In this document: in pieces, positions 37,106 to 47,227 of the stretch
Layout of the letters: every line of letters begins with the position of its first letter
How positions within the stretch are numbered: position 1 is the stretch's first letter
DNA from: Gammaproteobacteria bacterium
Lineage (GTDB): Bacteria > Pseudomonadota > Gammaproteobacteria > Steroidobacterales > Woeseiaceae
Assembly (NCBI GenBank): GCA_029884165.1
Contig: JAOUIH010000005.1
Coordinates: 1 to 64,000 of the forward strand
Direction of reading: 5' to 3'
Length of the DNA: 64,000 nucleotides
Notes under the pieces: model-generated
What the model saw: only the letters and a program-made list of their open reading frames with translations
Databases searched by the model: none
Told to the model about the DNA's origin: nothing
Program-made: the position numbers and the translations under genes

Positions 37106-37480
37106 CTATTTTGGCCGACGGCTCCAGTTCCTGGAGCGGTCGAACTGGCCCGTATTGTATGGATCGAAACCCTTGCCGGAGTCCTCTTCGAGGCTGTCCT
37201 CGTCGATGATCGTCAATTTTTCGTGAGTGCCCGTGTCTTCCCGGATGTAGCGGTTCCGCATGAGAACGTTCTTGCCGGGACCGCCGTCTTCAATGCGGCC
37301 TTCGAGTTCCGGGCGAAAACTGACGCCGCCAGGCGACCCGGCCGGCGGTTTCGGTGCTTCCTGGGCCTTGGGCGGACGTGGGCGTGCGTGGGCGCCCGTG
37401 GCCCGGAGACGAGCTTCGGGTTTCGGCTTGCCTTCCCCGCGGAAGAATTTGAGTCCCAGCCATTTCATAAAGCGTTGCAT
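37106..37480 (-). CDS. Small basic, disordered protein of unknown function
   Basis: 124 residues from ATG 37480. An amphipathic start (MQRFMKWLGLKFFRGEGKP) is followed by a Pro/Lys/Arg-rich linker and an acidic segment (TIIDEDSLEEDSGKGFDPYNTG). The sharp charge layout and end motif DPYNTGQFDRSRNW argue for a real gene. Such short proteins with this ending occur in related gammaproteobacteria to my knowledge, with no function assigned. Confidence 0.55.
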   Translation of the reverse strand: MQRFMKWLGLKFFRGEGKPKPEARLRATGAHARPRPPKAQEAPKPPAGSPGGVSFRPELEGRIEDGGPGKNVLMRNRYIREDTGTHEKLTIIDEDSLEEDSGKGFDPYNTGQFDRSRNWSRRPK

Positions 37481-37640
37481 AGTCCTGAATTTATCCGCTG
37501 TCAGCTTCGTTTGGTCGTGGCGCCTCACTCGGCACGCCGCATTACATATTTTGTACGGATTGCGAAATAATTGCCGGGGAAATCACGAAATCTGTGAGTC
37601 GGGTCACATACCCGGGCATGCGTTGTTGCGCAGCCGGACG

Positions 37641-37979
37641 TCAGCGTGTTCGAGGCGCAGCCGGACGGTCGACCGCAAAGAAAAACCGGAAGGAAAATCG
37701 CAGGATCTGGCAGATAAGGTACGGGGACAGGACCAGGAACCAAACGACACCGTCCCCGGACCGGATGGCGGCATGAATCTGGCCGTAAAAGTCCTGAAAA
37801 CCTGCGCCCCCATAGTCGCCGAACACGAGCTGCCCGACAAAGAAGACGGCCATCGGCAGGAAAAGCATGCCGAGAAGGAGAAATCCGAGAAAAAGCGCCA
37901 GTTCTCGAAGCGCCTTGCCTTTCAGAGTCGTGTCAACCACCGTCGATGCTACGCCAGCGAGCCGCCCGTGGGCCCTCAT
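37641..37979 (-). CDS. Small two-helix membrane protein
   Basis: 112 residues with helices ALFLGFLLLGMLFLPMAVFF and VVWFLVLSPYLICQILRFSF, and Arg-rich ends. The hydrophobic pattern and codon use look coding. No family recognised. It is the second of three short minus-strand genes between the DUF1232 and FHA genes. Confidence 0.5.
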   Translation of the reverse strand: MRAHGRLAGVASTVVDTTLKGKALRELALFLGFLLLGMLFLPMAVFFVGQLVFGDYGGAGFQDFYGQIHAAIRSGDGVVWFLVLSPYLICQILRFSFRFFFAVDRPAAPRTR

Positions 37980-38057
37980 CCTTCAATATCCAGGGCCAGG
38001 GGTCAAGGAGCGCATTCCCGCTGCAGGCAGGACGCGGATTTCAGGCGCTGAACCCGA

Positions 38058-38357
38058 TCAGGAAGGCGGATCGACCGGCCGATTCCGGCGACGCTTGCGC
38101 AAGACCGATATGGCGAGGTGCAGGCAGGCTGCAGAGAAAAGTACGTAGTGCGGCAGTACCCAGAACCACTCGTTGATGTACAGGGTTGCAAAGAATGCGC
38201 CAAAACCGGCGGTCAGGTAGAAATACGGCAGGCAATCGTAAAGCAGCCGCGGTAGCCAGATCTTGCGCGTGAGGATGCTACGTGGTTTCCGGTCAGTTAT
38301 GCTGATCGTCTGGGTGGCGAGAAGGTCCGCTTCCGTTCTGGACGACATCTTGGTCAC
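38058..38357 (-). CDS. Small two-helix membrane protein
   Basis: 99 residues with a hydrophilic start, helices LLYDCLPYFYLTAGFGAFF and FWVLPHYVLFSAACLHLAI, and a strongly basic tail (RKRRRNRPVDPP) that would lie in the cytoplasm. The start is GTG at 38357 or ATG at 38348. No family recognised. Confidence 0.55.
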   Translation of the reverse strand: MTKMSSRTEADLLATQTISITDRKPRSILTRKIWLPRLLYDCLPYFYLTAGFGAFFATLYINEWFWVLPHYVLFSAACLHLAISVLRKRRRNRPVDPPS

Positions 38358-38458
38358 TGGCTGCCTGGTTGCCGCGTAAATATAAGCCTAACTGATCAAG
38401 CGGCGCCTTACCGTGATCACACTCACAGTACGCAAATCGAACCCGATCCTGCGGACTC

Positions 38459-40282
38459 CTAGCGCTTGTGACGTTCCTCGAACAGGAACTCGGCAGCACC
38501 AATCCGGACCTTGTCGCCATTCCGCAGGGCTTGTTCGGATATCCGGAAACCGTTGACATAAACGCCGTTCTTGCTACCCCAGTCGACGATTCGGGTTCCA
38601 CGCTCATCCGTCAGGATGACCGCATGGCGCCGACTGATGAACTGGGCGCCTAGCTGGATGTCGTTCTGAGCCGTGCGGCCCACAGTCAGCCGGTTCTTGA
38701 ATAACGGAAAACGCAGTTCCTGCCCATCGACGTTGCCGATTAGCAGGCGCGTCGTTCGATCACGCTCGCCCGGCGTTCGATCGCTTTCCGCGGATGCGAT
38801 CTGATCGTCCATTTCCCCGATTGCGATTTCGAGTTCACCCAGGGATTGACTCGTCCTGCTGCGACCCGACAATTCTGCAAGCAGGGCCGAAATAGCACCG
38901 TCCTTGTTTGCGATCTTGCGGTCGCGATCCTCCAGTTCCTGCTCGAGCGACCGAACTCGGCGCTCCAGTTTCTTCATCCTGTCGCCATGACTCTCCTCGA
39001 CGGCGGACAGTTGCTCCTCGAGGGCCTGCCGATAGGTCTTATTGTCTATCAGGTCGGAAGTCAGTTGCTCATTGATGCTCTGATGTCCGACGATTGTGTC
39101 CTGTGCCGAACTCAGTTCGAAGCGCAATTGCCGTACTTCCCTTTCGAATTCACTCTTCTGGGCAAGGTTCGACTGATGCAGCAATTCCAGCTCCCGATTC
39201 ACCGCCTCCAGCCTCTCCTCGAGACCGAGCGCCCGGACGCGTTCCTTGTCACAGGCTGACTGCAGCGCTTCATTGCGTGACCGGAACGGCTGCAACTGAT
39301 CGCGTTGTTCGTCTACCATCCTGCGCAGCTCGTCGGCGTGCTGCTCTGCCTGCCGAATGCGTTGCGAGAGCACTGCGACGTCCTGACGCGCCGTCGCAAG
39401 CTGGCCTGCCTGCTCGGCAATCTTCAGATCCCTGGCACGTACTTCGCCTTGTTCATAGTTGGCGAGTTCGGATGCCAGCTCCCGTCTTGCGCGGACCGCT
39501 TCCCGCAGTTCCTGGCGCAGTGACTTCAGTTCCGTCCGGAGTTCATCACGCATAGCGGCCGTGCTTGCGAGTTCCCCCCCCAACGATTCTCTCTCGCGTA
39601 GCGCGTCCTCTAGCTGCGCTCGAGTCGAGGTGAGCTCGGACTCACGTGCCGCGAGATCCGCTTCGAGTTTGTCCCAGGCCCCGCGCCGTCCGTCGATATA
39701 TGATTTGAGATCCTGCAGCTCGACCTGGAGCGACTCCACCTGGTTGGCTTGCTGTGGCGCCTCCGTTGGGGTGGCTGGTAGAGCCGTGTCGATAATGGTA
39801 TCGCTGAGTACCGGGACATCGTCTTCGAGCGACGCCGAATTTTCCTGATCGGTATCTGTCGACGTCGCCCGGCTTGGCGCCTGCGCGATTTGTGCTTCCA
39901 GAGCTTGCAGATCGTGGCGGCTCCTGCGCAGGTCGCGGTCGCGCGCCGCCAGGCTCTTGTGGGCTTCTTTTAGGTCTCTCTGCAGAATGGTGCCCAGTTC
40001 TGCGCGGGCGGCAATCTCCTTTTCGGCACCTGTGAGACGTGACTGCAGTTGCTCATTATCGAACAGCAATTGCTCGACCCTTTCTCGCTCACGCTTCAGT
40101 CGCGCACGCAGTGCCGCTTCGTCTTCGTTCGCAGTTTCTTCATCCGCGAACGGGAATGTATTGGCGTCGAGCTCGCATTCGGACTCGCGCAGCAACATGC
40201 TGTCCGTGAGGGCTTCAAGCTCGGATGTCGGCGCGTCGTCAGGGCGGGCCGAAATATTCTTGCTCTTGTTGTCGCCGGCCAT
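38459..40282 (-). CDS. Coiled-coil protein with C-terminal FHA domain
   Basis: 607 residues with no signal peptide. An acidic N-terminal region of about 50 residues precedes some 450 residues of nearly continuous coiled coil (for example ARLKRERERVEQLLFDNEQL). The C-terminal FHA domain has the conserved phosphothreonine-binding residues: LTVGRTAQNDIQL, FISRRHAVIL and DWGSKNGVYVNG. FHA domains bind phospho-Thr peptides or partners. A long rod with an FHA cap suggests a scaffold. The Ycf46-like ATPase gene lies just upstream on the same strand (about 100 bases away), so a joint role is plausible but unproven. Confidence 0.85.
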   Translation of the reverse strand: MAGDNKSKNISARPDDAPTSELEALTDSMLLRESECELDANTFPFADEETANEDEAALRARLKRERERVEQLLFDNEQLQSRLTGAEKEIAARAELGTILQRDLKEAHKSLAARDRDLRRSRHDLQALEAQIAQAPSRATSTDTDQENSASLEDDVPVLSDTIIDTALPATPTEAPQQANQVESLQVELQDLKSYIDGRRGAWDKLEADLAARESELTSTRAQLEDALRERESLGGELASTAAMRDELRTELKSLRQELREAVRARRELASELANYEQGEVRARDLKIAEQAGQLATARQDVAVLSQRIRQAEQHADELRRMVDEQRDQLQPFRSRNEALQSACDKERVRALGLEERLEAVNRELELLHQSNLAQKSEFEREVRQLRFELSSAQDTIVGHQSINEQLTSDLIDNKTYRQALEEQLSAVEESHGDRMKKLERRVRSLEQELEDRDRKIANKDGAISALLAELSGRSRTSQSLGELEIAIGEMDDQIASAESDRTPGERDRTTRLLIGNVDGQELRFPLFKNRLTVGRTAQNDIQLGAQFISRRHAVILTDERGTRIVDWGSKNGVYVNGFRISEQALRNGDKVRIGAAEFLFEERHKR

Positions 40283-40381
40283 GCGGCTGATTCTAACACG
40301 AAGACAATCCAGGCAGCCGATGTCGCTTCAGCGCGGACGGCTTGCCGGATTACGTAAAGTGAGACGCGATAGCAATCCTCA

Positions 40382-41872
40382 TCAGTCGGCGGCAACGGCT
40401 CTGCCTTGCGCCCAGAGACGAAGCGCTTCCATGTCCTCTCGCATGAGAACCGACAGGGGCTTGGTCTGCCGGATCTCCTGGGCCAGGTAGCGCGTGCCCA
40501 ATGCGTCGCCGGCAGCCCGGGCGCTGTAAAGCGCCGCAACCACGATTTGTTCGATTTCCGCGCCGGAGAATCCGGCCGTGATCTTCGCGAGTCCAGCCGT
40601 GTCGATACTGGCAAGGTCCTGGCCACGCTGGGTAAGGTGTATTTCGAAAATCGACTTGCGTACCGCAGCAGACGGCAGGTCGACGAAGAACACTTCGTCG
40701 AATCGGCCTTTGCGTACGAGTTCCGGCGGCAACGCCTTGATGTCGTTCGCGGTTGCAACGACGAAGACCTTGCGCGACTTCTCTGCCAGCCAGGTCAGAA
40801 AAGACCCGAGGACTCGCTGCGTCGTTCCGGTCTCGCCGCCACGCCCTGCCAGGCCCTTTTCGATTTCATCGATCCATAGGACGCAGGGAGCCATTGTGTC
40901 GGCGGTTCGAAGTGACGTCCTGAGGTTGCGTTCCGTTTCACCGTGGTACTTGTTATACAGCGCCGCGAAATCCAGTCGCAGCAGCGGAACCCCGAACACG
41001 CCGGCTGTAGCCTTCGCCGCCAGGCTCTTGCCGCAACCCTGCACGCCGAGGAGCAGGATACCCTTCGGGGCGTCGAGTGCATCGACGTCCGTTGCAGCCT
41101 CGAACGCCCCGCGTCGCTTCGACAACCAGGCCTTCAGCCTGCCGAACCCGCCGACGTCGCTGAACCGCGCCGTGTCGTACTCGTACTGCAGGATCCCGTC
41201 GCGGTTCAGCAGGCGGTATTTCGCCTCCATGACCGCCGGCAGATCGCTGTGTGCTATGGCCCCGTCCATGTAGACCGCATTGCGAGCGAGTCTTTCCGTA
41301 TCGCTGAAAGACAGTCCTGCCAGGTTTGAAGCCAGTAATTCCATCGCCCGTGGATCCACCTGAACCGGATGGCCCGGATGTTCCTGCGAGTAGTCGGCGA
41401 TAGTCTTCTCGATCATGGACATGCGCTCCTGCGGGGACGGCAGGGTCATCTCAAAGCGCGCAGCGTAGCTGTCGAGTTCACTCGGGAGCTCGATCCGGTG
41501 GCTGATCAGTATCAGTTGGCGTGAGATGTCCGTGAAGCGAATGCAGATGTCTTTCAGTAATCGGACCTTGACCGGGTCCTGCAGGTAGGGGTGAAAATCG
41601 AGCAGTACGTAGACGCCCGGTTTTGTGACGGCACGGATGTGCCGCAAGACCTCTTCCGGATCCGAGTTGTGCAGCTGCGGCTCGAGCGAGATGTCGAGGC
41701 GCTGCAACCCGTCGGTCACGGTCCAGCGGAACAACGGGACGTAATCCTGCCGGTTACGCTGCAGCGTCAGATCCATGATCATGTCGAGCACGCGGGCCTC
41801 GTCACCGGTCTCGATGACTACGATCGGCGTGCGCGATCGAAAGATCAGCTCCAGGTCCCGCTGCCTGTTCAT
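40382..41872 (-). CDS. Ycf46-like AAA+ ATPase
   Basis: 496 residues from ATG 41872, which has GCAGGGGC upstream and gives the family start MNRQRDLELIFRSRTPIVVI. The frame is open to 42085, but that part would overlap the divergent NlpC gene. The N-terminal half is a degenerate AAA-like module (YVLLDFHPYL). The C-terminal half is an active AAA+ module with Walker A GVQGCGKS (276-283), Walker B VLWIDEIEKG (331-340), the second-region-of-homology RKGRFDEVFF and a helical lid. Ycf46 relatives occur in cyanobacteria and plastids, with proposed roles in inorganic carbon use; bacterial targets are unknown. Confidence 0.88.
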   Translation of the reverse strand: MNRQRDLELIFRSRTPIVVIETGDEARVLDMIMDLTLQRNRQDYVPLFRWTVTDGLQRLDISLEPQLHNSDPEEVLRHIRAVTKPGVYVLLDFHPYLQDPVKVRLLKDICIRFTDISRQLILISHRIELPSELDSYAARFEMTLPSPQERMSMIEKTIADYSQEHPGHPVQVDPRAMELLASNLAGLSFSDTERLARNAVYMDGAIAHSDLPAVMEAKYRLLNRDGILQYEYDTARFSDVGGFGRLKAWLSKRRGAFEAATDVDALDAPKGILLLGVQGCGKSLAAKATAGVFGVPLLRLDFAALYNKYHGETERNLRTSLRTADTMAPCVLWIDEIEKGLAGRGGETGTTQRVLGSFLTWLAEKSRKVFVVATANDIKALPPELVRKGRFDEVFFVDLPSAAVRKSIFEIHLTQRGQDLASIDTAGLAKITAGFSGAEIEQIVVAALYSARAAGDALGTRYLAQEIRQTKPLSVLMREDMEALRLWAQGRAVAAD

Positions 41873-42069
41873 TGCCCCTGCTGCCATGCGTCTGCCCGAT
41901 GCCGCGGCCAATATTGCATAATCCTGACGCGTACGAAGGCCTTCGTCCTTGAGCTTCGTCACCAAATCGGCCCGAGGTTGGCGCCAATCGGGGGACCTGG
42001 GACACAGTTCCTGTGCCAGGCGGGCCGGCCCGGCTATGGTGAGGGCTCGCCGATACCGAGGTATTCCGA

Positions 42070-42579
42070 ATGCCTGCATGCTCATCCGGAATTCAGTTGG
42101 CGACGCTCCTGCTGGCCACGGTCATCTTGGCGGCGTGCGCCGGAGAGCCGCCAAGATCCGCACCCGCTGTGGCGCAGCCGGCCCCCCCTGCCGTCGGCAG
42201 CCGATCGCAAGGCGGCGTCAGCCGCAGGGCGGCACAGGTCGCGGTCAAGCAGGTCGGGGTCCCGTACCGCTACGGGGGGCACGGCGAAAGCGGCTTCGAC
42301 TGCTCAGGCCTGGTGCATTTCGCGTACTCGCGGGCGGGCAAGTCATTGCCCCGAACGACGCATGGCCTGTGGCGGGAACTGGAGCCGGTACCGAGCCGGG
42401 ATCTGCGCGTCGGCGACGTGCTGTTCTTCGACATCGAGGGCAAGGTGTCCCACGTCGGTTTGTACCTGGGAGCAAGTCGGTTCGTGCACGCGCCGTCATC
42501 CGGCCGGGAAGTATCGATCGCGAGCCTGGACTCGGATTTCTACCGCAGCGCTTTCGTGCGGGGAGGGCGTCCCCGCTAG
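42070..42579 (+). CDS. NlpC/P60 family lipoprotein (peptidoglycan endopeptidase)
   Basis: 169 residues. The lipoprotein signal ends in the lipobox LAAC, followed by a Pro-rich linker and an NlpC/P60 domain. The domain has catalytic Cys in GFDCSGLVHFAY, His in VSHVGLYLG and a third polar residue in FVHAPSSG; VGVPYRYGG is the family opening. It cleaves the D-Glu-meso-diaminopimelate link or a similar peptide bond in peptidoglycan, from the outer-membrane inner face. It is divergent from the AAA gene. A hairpin (GGCTGG/CCAGCC, 42586-42608) lies between its stop and the next convergent gene. Confidence 0.9.
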   Translation: MPACSSGIQLATLLLATVILAACAGEPPRSAPAVAQPAPPAVGSRSQGGVSRRAAQVAVKQVGVPYRYGGHGESGFDCSGLVHFAYSRAGKSLPRTTHGLWRELEPVPSRDLRVGDVLFFDIEGKVSHVGLYLGASRFVHAPSSGREVSIASLDSDFYRSAFVRGGRPR

Positions 42580-42613
42580 GCTCTCAGGCTGGCCATCGGC
42601 CGACCAGCCGGGG

Positions 42614-43306
42614 TCACACCGGGTCGTCGGCAATAAAGACCTTCAACTGGTCCGACAGGCCCTTGCAGGCACGTGACTGGGTGCGCGCGATCAGGGGAAT
42701 GGGCACGACGATGGCGGGCAGGAAAGAGGTGCCGCTGAAGTCCGCGCTCACCCTGCCGGCATCCTCGAGGCCGGCAAGGTCCCAGACAGAGGCCTCGTAG
42801 TTGGCATCGTTCTGCCACCACGCAAAACCGAAGCACCCGCCGCCGCCGGGGCCGGCCGCACAGGACAGGCTGCCACCGCCCGCGACGCGATCGGTATCGC
42901 CGTCGAGCCAGATGACGTAACGAACACCCTTGGAACGAATGATGTCGGCGACGCCGGGCCGGGACATCAGCTCCGGCAGTCCTTTCGTGTCGGCCGGCGC
43001 CGTGCGCGGCTCGAACCACGGGAACAGGGCATCGACGAATTCGCCCGTCGGTATCACGCGCAGGCCGGAGGAACCCCGGGATATCGCGTCACCGACACAA
43101 TTGATGAAGCCGCTCTCGGTTTCGTTCCCGAGGTGGTAGCTCTTGGCCATGATGACCACGCCTTCGCCTTCGCGGATGCCGGTCTCTCCGGTGCGGCTGT
43201 CCTCGATGCGGGAAGTCACACAGGCCGAGAGGGACAGCACGGCGACGACCAGCATTCCGGCGCGCCCGTAATTCCCGACAAGCCTGCTCTTACCCTGCGT
43301 CATCAT
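42614..43306 (-). CDS. Lipoprotein of unknown function
   Basis: 230 residues. A lipoprotein signal with lipobox LSAC follows the basic stretch SRLVGNYGRAG. The rest is a soluble domain with two Cys pairs and a glycine run (GPGGGGCFGFAWW). RVIPTGEFVDALFPWFEP and RYVIWLDGD look like conserved-core strands, but no family is recognised. A GGAGG site sits before the ATG, inside the end of the upstream lipoprotein gene (17-base overlap), so the two lipoproteins are probably made together. Confidence 0.7.
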   Translation of the reverse strand: MMTQGKSRLVGNYGRAGMLVVAVLSLSACVTSRIEDSRTGETGIREGEGVVIMAKSYHLGNETESGFINCVGDAISRGSSGLRVIPTGEFVDALFPWFEPRTAPADTKGLPELMSRPGVADIIRSKGVRYVIWLDGDTDRVAGGGSLSCAAGPGGGGCFGFAWWQNDANYEASVWDLAGLEDAGRVSADFSGTSFLPAIVVPIPLIARTQSRACKGLSDQLKVFIADDPV

Positions 43307-43961
43307 TCAATTCCTCCACGGCGGTCGTCTTGATGACGGAGTCGGAACCCGCATCCGACTGCGCGTTGGCCTTGGCCAGGCTGCTTATTCCAGTCGTCTT
43401 GTCCATCTGCATGATAATGAGCGCGGCGGCGTCACGCATTGCCAGCACTGCGGCCCGGCGCAGCGCCTCGTCACCGCCGAACGTGGATGTCTGGCTCTTG
43501 CCATAGGCGCTGATCGGCCAGTTCGCGATCTGGGTACCCTGCCGGTCGAAAATCTTGATCCGATACCTGATCCAGACCGCAAATGCATCGGTCTGGCTCT
43601 GCTCCGGCACCGAGAACTCGAACGCGTCGATCGAGGGTTCGATCAGTGCATCGACCCCGAAGGACGACGGATCGCCATCGCCCTGGACGACCTTGAAGTC
43701 CCGGAACATCGAAGCGAACAGCTTGTTGAACAGTAGCTTGTTCGACTGGCCGAGGTCGATCTGCCACTTCTCCTTGCCGATGACCTGTTCCTGGTGGATG
43801 AAATGGTCGAAGGCCTCGGGATAACGAGCGCCCACGGCGATTGGAATCTGTGGTACCAGCGGATCCGGAATCGTTGGGTCCCGGAGTGCGACATCGGTCG
43901 AGCAGCCTGCCAGCAAGGCCAGCAGGGCAGGGATCAGGATACGTTCAGGCCTGCGTGACAT
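43290..43961 (-). CDS. Lipoprotein of unknown function
   Basis: 223 residues with lipobox LLAGC after IPALLALLAG. The mature protein has an alpha/beta character (FSVPEQSQTDAFAVWIRYRIKIF, QIANWPISAYGKS) and a long C-terminal helix (ALRRAAVLAMRDAAALIIMQ). The layout recalls outer-membrane lipoproteins with an LptE- or DUF4136-like fold, but no assignment is safe. It is first of a two-gene lipoprotein unit. The 259-base gap upstream (43962-44220) shows no gene. Confidence 0.7.
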   Translation of the reverse strand: MSRRPERILIPALLALLAGCSTDVALRDPTIPDPLVPQIPIAVGARYPEAFDHFIHQEQVIGKEKWQIDLGQSNKLLFNKLFASMFRDFKVVQGDGDPSSFGVDALIEPSIDAFEFSVPEQSQTDAFAVWIRYRIKIFDRQGTQIANWPISAYGKSQTSTFGGDEALRRAAVLAMRDAAALIIMQMDKTTGISSLAKANAQSDAGSDSVIKTTAVEELNDDAG

Positions 43962-44220
43962 GTATTCGTCGTGTTCCCGGGGGCGGCGCGCGGCCCCGTC
44001 TCGTTCTCGTACTCAGAGCAATTCCGGGCGCCAGAGTTCCGCGATTCTGGCGGTGCAAGCTCGTCTCCGACTTTAGTGCGGCGGCAAGCGGAGTGCAACC
44101 GGACGGCGCTCGGCTGCGTGTCAACGTCGATCGGTCACGGTTCGTCATTCAGGTCGTTGAAATCGTCCGTATTTTCGGTATTCCGTTGCGACTTTTCCGA
44201 GGCCCGGACCAGGCTGCCAG

Positions 44221-45219
44221 TTAGGCGAACCAGGCGAGCGGAGGCTCCTCGGTCAGCGCGACCTGCTCACGCAGGGAGAGCAGGTGTTCCTCCCAGTAGC
44301 GCTGCGAGCCGAACCATGGAAACGCTGCCTCGAATGCCGGGTCATCCCTGCGCCGTGCCAGCCAGGCGGCATAGTGCATGATGCGCAAGGTCCGCAGCGC
44401 TTCAACGAGATTCAGTTCTCTGGCGTCAAAACGCCTGAATTCCTCGTACCCCTCGAGCAGGATCCCGAGCTGGCCGGTCTGCTCGTCCCGGTCTCCCGAG
44501 AGGAACATCCATAAGTCCTGGACCGCCGGCGCGCTGCGGCAGTCGTCCAGGTCGACGATGTGCAGCCTGTCCTCGTCGACGAGAACGTTGCCGATATGGA
44601 AGTCGCCGTGCAGGCGGATGTAACGTGTTCGTCCGGCGCGCTCGTAGCAGGCTTCCACATTGGCCAGCACATGTTTGGTAACGCCTCGGTAGACCTCCGC
44701 CAGCTCCGGCGGCATCAGTCCGCTGGCCAACAGGTACTCGCGCGATTCGTATCCATAACTGTCGATGTCGAGCGCAGGGCGATGCTGGAAGTCCCTTATT
44801 TCGCCGGTCAGGTGGAGCCTGGCCACCAGCCGCCCCAGCTGCCGCAACAACTGATGATCCTCCAGGTCCGGGGCCCGCCCACCCATGCAGGGTGAGACCG
44901 AGTACCGGAAGTCCTGGTAGACGTGCAGCGTGCGCCCCTCCGCCGGGAGCGGTGCGACGACCGGAAGGTCATTCGCTGCCAGTTCCGCGGCGAAGGCGTG
45001 TTCCTCGAGTATCGCGTCGTCCGACCAGCGACCGGGCCGATAGAATTTCGCTACGACCGCGTCGCCGTCATCGACGCCGACCCGATATACGCGGTTTTCG
45101 TAGCTGTTCAGCGTAAGCAGCCGCCCGTCGCAGCTATATCCAAGGTTTTCGAGCGCTGCCAGTATCTGCTCGGGCCCGAGACTTGCGTACGGATGGGGAG
45201 TGTCGCGGCCTGAACCCAT
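44221..45219 (-). CDS. srkA: Stress response kinase A (Ser/Thr kinase, APH fold)
   Basis: 332 residues, the length of E. coli SrkA/YihE. LTLNSYENRVYRVG and VAKFYRPGRWSDDAILEEH are family-specific. The catalytic loop is LHGDFHIGNVL and the metal-binding Asp lies in VDLDDCRSAPAVQDLWMFL. SrkA phosphorylates proteins and itself and counters stress-induced cell death in E. coli. It lies 37 bases downstream of typA on the same strand, so the two are probably co-transcribed. Confidence 0.92.
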   Translation of the reverse strand: MGSGRDTPHPYASLGPEQILAALENLGYSCDGRLLTLNSYENRVYRVGVDDGDAVVAKFYRPGRWSDDAILEEHAFAAELAANDLPVVAPLPAEGRTLHVYQDFRYSVSPCMGGRAPDLEDHQLLRQLGRLVARLHLTGEIRDFQHRPALDIDSYGYESREYLLASGLMPPELAEVYRGVTKHVLANVEACYERAGRTRYIRLHGDFHIGNVLVDEDRLHIVDLDDCRSAPAVQDLWMFLSGDRDEQTGQLGILLEGYEEFRRFDARELNLVEALRTLRIMHYAAWLARRRDDPAFEAAFPWFGSQRYWEEHLLSLREQVALTEEPPLAWFA

Positions 45220-45256
45220 CTTGCTGGACGATCGGCGCTGCTCCCCGGCCTTGCGC

Positions 45257-47080
<1,824 letters not shown>

Positions 47081-47227
47081 GGGTGCTGCGTGCAGGACGG
47101 AAAGAGGCGCGGATTATAGAGATGGGCAGGGTGAATTGATACGGGCGGAGAGATCGAGGTTTTCGAGGCCCTGCTGCCCCCGGGAACCGGCCCGGTGTAC
47201 CATGCGCTTCCTGCAGCGGGAAGGCCA

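Noticed and set aside
42586-42608. Bidirectional terminator between the NlpC and lipoprotein genes
   Set aside because: The GGCTGG/CCAGCC stem is short with an 11-base loop and no T-run, which is too weak to call.
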